Source of the DNA: Lachnospiraceae bacterium
Lineage (GTDB): Bacteria > Bacillota > Clostridia > Lachnospirales > Lachnospiraceae
Assembly (NCBI GenBank): GCA_022791635.1
Contig: JAAVZL010000024.1
Span: forward strand, 1 to 64,000
Direction: 5' to 3'
Length of the DNA: 64,000 nt
Positions 61,359 to 64,000 of this stretch are shown in pieces. Below the pieces are notes generated by a model. That model saw nothing but the letters and a program-made list of their open reading frames with translations, had not been told where the DNA came from and made no database searches. A program made the position numbers and the translations under genes. Each line of letters starts with the position of its first letter. Within the stretch, counting starts at the first letter, position 1.

Positions 61359-62764
61359 TATGCATTCTCCTTTACTTTATATTGCGGAAATACTTCCTCT
61401 GCTCCGGGCTTATATCCCCAGATCCACACGCCTGCGAAGGACAGAGCTGCGGTCAGAACGGCTCCGATAACCCAGTAGACAAAGGTGTCTGTGAAATACA
61501 GGGGAATAGAGCCTAAGGGAGACAAGCCAAGAGCCAGGGCGCTTACCTTAAAGATTCCGTAGAAGGCTCCTCCGATTCCGCTGCAGATGCAGGAAATGAT
61601 AAGAGGCTTCTTTAAGGGAAGGCAGACGCCGTACAGAGCGGGCTCCGTGAGGCCGATGCCAGTTACGATAGCGCCGGTAGCTGCCACGGATTTGAACTTC
61701 GGGTTCTTTGTTTTAATATAAATGCACAGAGATGCACCCGCCAGGCCACAGTGTGCGATGGACATTAAGGGCATAATATAGTCTACGCCTGTTTTGGCAA
61801 TGCTGTCAAGCATCAGTGGAACAAAGCTTAAGTGAACGCCTGCCAGTACAATCAGTGGATAGAAGGCGCCGAAGAGAAGGCTGGCCGGAATGCTTGCAAC
61901 GGCGTAGAGGGCAAAGTAGCCGTTTGCCAGAATATCGCTGGCCCACTGGGAGAAGGGACCTACCAGCACCAGAATAACGGGACCCAGAATCAAAAGCTCC
62001 AGGGCCGGAACGAGAACGGTGCTTAAGGAGGCGGGAATCACCTTTGTCAAAAGCTTCTCTGCCTTTGAGAGCAGGTATACAGTCAAAAGCGGAGGGATCA
62101 CAGAGGAAGAATAGCTTAACAGGCGGATGGGAATAAATCCAAACAGCAGTACGGAAGTTACTTCCTCGGTAACCAGAGACATCCAGGTGGGATGCATCAA
62201 TACGCCCACAAGGGTGATGGCCATATATTTGTTGCATTCAAACCGATCGGCTGCGCTGGTGGCAACCAGGAAGGGCAGAAAGTAGAAGGCAACATCGCCG
62301 AGGACCCCAAGAGTTGTGTAAACGGCATCTCCGGACTGGATAACCCCAAGCTTAAAGAGCAGAATCTGAATACCGGTCATTAAACCGGAGCCGCAGATGG
62401 CGATAATCAGCGGCGTGAATACGGCGGACATGGTCTCCGCAAAGATGCCGATGGGATTGCGGTTCCTGTGGTTGCCCTTCTGAGCCTCGCCGGAAGTGTC
62501 CGTGCTGTCCCCGCCGCTGAAGCTTCCGTATTTCAAAAGTTCCTTGTACACATCCTTTACCTTCTCGCCTATGACGACCTGATACTGATCTGCAGAATCC
62601 TTGGTGGTCATGACGCCCTCTAAGGCGCGTACCTCATCGTTTTGCACCAGATCGTAATTGTACAGAGTTAAACGAAGTCTGGTTTGGCAGTGGATTGCCT
62701 TTTTGATGTTTTCTTTTCCGCCTACCAATGGCAATAAATCCTTAATAAATTGTTCGTTGTTCAT
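61358..62764 (-). CDS. PTS EIIBC transporter, beta-glucoside/sucrose family
   Basis: A 468-residue membrane permease-kinase. The N-terminal IIB domain has phospho-Cys26 in IHCQTRLRLTL; the IIC domain has about ten helices (IGIFAETMSAVFTPLIIAIC to WVIGAVLTAALSFAGVWIWG) with GIGLTEPALYGVCLPL, a family motif near the sugar site. No IIA domain is fused; the separate EIIA two genes downstream supplies it. Control by the LicT-type antiterminator upstream suggests an aryl-beta-glucoside or related sugar. Confidence 0.93.
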   Translation of the reverse strand: MNNEQFIKDLLPLVGGKENIKKAIHCQTRLRLTLYNYDLVQNDEVRALEGVMTTKDSADQYQVVIGEKVKDVYKELLKYGSFSGGDSTDTSGEAQKGNHRNRNPIGIFAETMSAVFTPLIIAICGSGLMTGIQILLFKLGVIQSGDAVYTTLGVLGDVAFYFLPFLVATSAADRFECNKYMAITLVGVLMHPTWMSLVTEEVTSVLLFGFIPIRLLSYSSSVIPPLLTVYLLSKAEKLLTKVIPASLSTVLVPALELLILGPVILVLVGPFSQWASDILANGYFALYAVASIPASLLFGAFYPLIVLAGVHLSFVPLMLDSIAKTGVDYIMPLMSIAHCGLAGASLCIYIKTKNPKFKSVAATGAIVTGIGLTEPALYGVCLPLKKPLIISCICSGIGGAFYGIFKVSALALGLSPLGSIPLYFTDTFVYWVIGAVLTAALSFAGVWIWGYKPGAEEVFPQYKVKENA

Positions 62765-62842
62765 AGTTCCTCCATGCTTTGATTTTTAGAGTTTTTCTGT
62801 AGTTATGGGCTGCTTTTGCTTCGCCTTATGTAAGAAGCTTTC

Positions 62843-62869
62843 TTAGGGCGGTCTAAGAATGGCTGTCAC
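62843..62869 (-). CDS. Possible 8-codon ORF between licT-type gene and EIIBC
   Basis: GTG 62869 lies seven bases after a near-perfect GAAGGAGG and encodes VTAILRPP before TAA. It sits 42 bases past the antiterminator gene and 78 bases before EIIBC. The Pro-Pro-stop end resembles stalling peptides, but translation is unproven. Confidence 0.3.
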   Translation of the reverse strand: MTAILRPP

Positions 62870-62910
62870 AGCGTCACCTCCTTCGGTTTCTATTACAAAG
62901 CAATTCTGCT

Positions 62911-63741
62911 TTAAGAGATCAAATGATACAGGTGGACCATCAGATAGGACTTTTCATTTTCATTCAGCGTAAAGTTGTAGTCCTCCCGGATTTTCTGCTC
63001 AATCAGGCAGACACAGCGGTGAGTTTCGGGCAGCTCTTCCTTGAGCTTCTGGTAAAGGAACAGATCGTTCTCAATTTTCAGTACCTTGTCCGACTGAAAG
63101 ATCCTTCGTGCCAGATACTGCAGGTGGATAAGGAAGCGGTTGTAGGGCTGGTAGTCTTCGTCGCAGTTGATCTCATATTCGGAACGGATGGTTCTCATAA
63201 TATTGGCCACGAATTCAATGCTTTTTATGGTAAAAGGATCTTCCTTGGTTCTGGAATCCAGGATATGAAAGGCGATATAGACGGCCTCGTCGTCGGGCAG
63301 GCGGATGTGCAGGCGCTTTTCTACAATATTCAGCGCCTCCAGCCCCACACGGAATTCCTCCGGAGCTATTTTTTTGATTTCAAATTTCAGAAGACTGCTG
63401 ATATCAATGCCTGCATTGTGGCGTTCAATGGCAAAGGAAAGATGATCGATTAGGGTCAGGTAAATTTTTTCGCTTAAATTTTCGTTCAGCTCTCTTTTTG
63501 CATAGTTGATTACTTCGTCGCAGACCTTTACGTATTCCAACGGGATATCCTCTACAATTTTACTAAGCTTTTCTGCGATGCCCTTTCCGTGGATTTTAAA
63601 GACCTTCTCTGCCTCTGCTGTCTTAATTTCATCATTTGTCGTTTTTCCATAGGCAATTCCTTTTCCAACCAGGACGAATTCAACGTTCATTTTATTCACG
63701 GCAATGACTACATTGTTGTTCAGTTTTTTCCTGATTTTCAT
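62911..63741 (-). CDS. BglG/LicT-family transcriptional antiterminator
   Basis: A 276-residue RNA-binding antiterminator. The CAT domain (residues 1-55) has KKLNNNVVIAVNKMNVEFVL and GKGIAYGK, then two PTS regulation domains: the first contains LIDHLSFAIERHNAG, the second VANIMRTIRSEYEINCDEDY with LIHLQYLARR. Phosphorylation by HPr and EIIBC sets its activity. It precedes the PTS genes it should control, and a RAT site with overlapping terminator lies just upstream of its own start, so the operon is autoregulated. Confidence 0.95.
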   Translation of the reverse strand: MKIRKKLNNNVVIAVNKMNVEFVLVGKGIAYGKTTNDEIKTAEAEKVFKIHGKGIAEKLSKIVEDIPLEYVKVCDEVINYAKRELNENLSEKIYLTLIDHLSFAIERHNAGIDISSLLKFEIKKIAPEEFRVGLEALNIVEKRLHIRLPDDEAVYIAFHILDSRTKEDPFTIKSIEFVANIMRTIRSEYEINCDEDYQPYNRFLIHLQYLARRIFQSDKVLKIENDLFLYQKLKEELPETHRCVCLIEQKIREDYNFTLNENEKSYLMVHLYHLIS

Positions 63742-63761
63742 GGAAACCTCCCTTTAGGCAC

Positions 63762-63803
63762 AAAAAAACCCAAAAAGCAATCCGGAGATTACTTTTCAGG
63801 TTT
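63762..63803 (-). terminator. Leader terminator controlled by the antiterminator
   Basis: On the minus strand, AACCTGAAAAGTAATC / GATTGCTTTTTGGGTT form a 16-bp stem (three G-T pairs) followed by TTTTTT. Its first arm overlaps the RAT site. Confidence 0.85.
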
Positions 63804-63833
63804 ATGCCTCAAATCTTAGAATGAGTTACATCC
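63799..63833 (-). promoter_or_regulatory. RAT site (ribonucleic antiterminator)
   Basis: On the minus strand, GGATGTAACTC near the 5' side and GAGGCATAAACC near the 3' side match the LicT/SacT RAT pattern (GGATTGTTACT...AGGCAAAACC). Binding of the CAT domain would block the overlapping terminator. Confidence 0.85.
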
Positions 63834-63856
63834 CTCATCTATTCATTTATGAGCTA

Positions 63857-63885
63857 ACTTTAGCACAATCCTTTTTTACTGTCAA
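63857..63885 (-). promoter_or_regulatory. Promoter of the licT-PTS operon
   Basis: On the minus strand, TTGACA (63880-63885), 17-base spacer, TAAAGT (63857-63862), about 25 bases before the RAT. Confidence 0.75.
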
Positions 63886-63911
63886 TCATTTCTTAAAATT
63901 TTATTAACTTA

Positions 63912-64000
63912 AATGATGAGATTGGACTTTTGAAGCCTCTGTCTGTGAGTGAGGCGGGCTACCGTTTTTATGGAGAGCAGGAGGCGGAGCGTTTGCAGCA
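63912..64000 (+). pseudogene. 5'-truncated MerR-family regulator remnant at the right edge
   Basis: The frame reads LNDEIGLLKPLSVSEAGYRF and then YGEQEAERLQ, the second half of a MerR winged HTH (normally ...YDEIGLLKP...GYRxY). A stop lies 21 bases upstream in frame and no ATG is available, so the first 20 or so residues with the start are missing. The protein may continue past the window; a remnant or an unusual start are the options. Confidence 0.5.

Overview
The window looks like chromosomal DNA of an anaerobic Firmicute of the class Clostridia, most likely a Lachnospiraceae gut-type bacterium. This is an inference from gene content, not a database match. Supporting signs are the GlgC/GlgD pair, a CdaA-CdaR c-di-AMP operon, an oxygen-sensitive glycyl radical enzyme (GRE) with its activase, a tryptophan T-box, a LicT-type PTS operon, near-consensus sigma-A promoters and strong AGGAGG ribosome binding sites. 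GC content is moderate. No rRNA, tRNA, CRISPR array, IS transposase or prophage gene was recognised. Both ends cut through genes or gene remnants.

Layout: 0-5.8 kb holds a truncated winged-helix ORF, sbcDC and a decayed methyltransferase/MFS relic. 5.8-12.1 kb holds glgCD, a lone sce7726-like gene, a UGM-like FAD enzyme and an NSS symporter. 12.2-15.6 kb is a four-gene SPFH/zinc-ribbon membrane cluster. 15.6-16.7 kb holds queT between two palindromic elements. 16.7-22.1 kb has a DeoR regulator, a three-lipoyl-domain E2 and a fused E1 alpha-beta 2-oxoacid dehydrogenase. 22.2-34.1 kb is a catabolic island: a membrane-anchored AraC regulator, a PfkB kinase, a ribose-type ABC importer, a GRE with activase, an amidohydrolase-fold protein with a damaged metal site and a YjbQ protein. 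34.1-39.5 kb has lplA behind a long hairpin leader, then mreB, recD2 and comF. 39.4-46.1 kb is a c-di-AMP operon running into HPr and a DUF2142 protein. 46.1-50.8 kb is a surface-polysaccharide block (flippase plus three GT2 enzymes). 51.1-54.5 kb (minus) is a trpXYZ-type transporter under a T-box with specifier UGG. 54.6-59.8 kb has a lipoprotein gene broken by an in-frame TAG, an ABC-class ATPase, an XRE regulator, and TfoX and GyrI-like genes. 59.9-63.9 kb (minus) is a licT-PTS operon with its own antiterminator site.

Functional links: LplA can supply the lipoyl groups that the three-lipoyl E2 needs. The EIIA, EIIBC and HPr proteins fit one PTS relay, and LicT reads the state of that PTS. 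The GRE island combines sensing, uptake, phosphorylation and radical cleavage or dehydration of an unknown sugar- or polyol-like compound. It is the best candidate here for an undescribed pathway.

A second unexplained layer is structural. Three intergenic elements (15.6, 16.5 and 50.8 kb) share a palindromic core, and two of them show compensatory changes in their outer arms. Unrelated long hairpins also lie at 34.2 and 47.7 kb.
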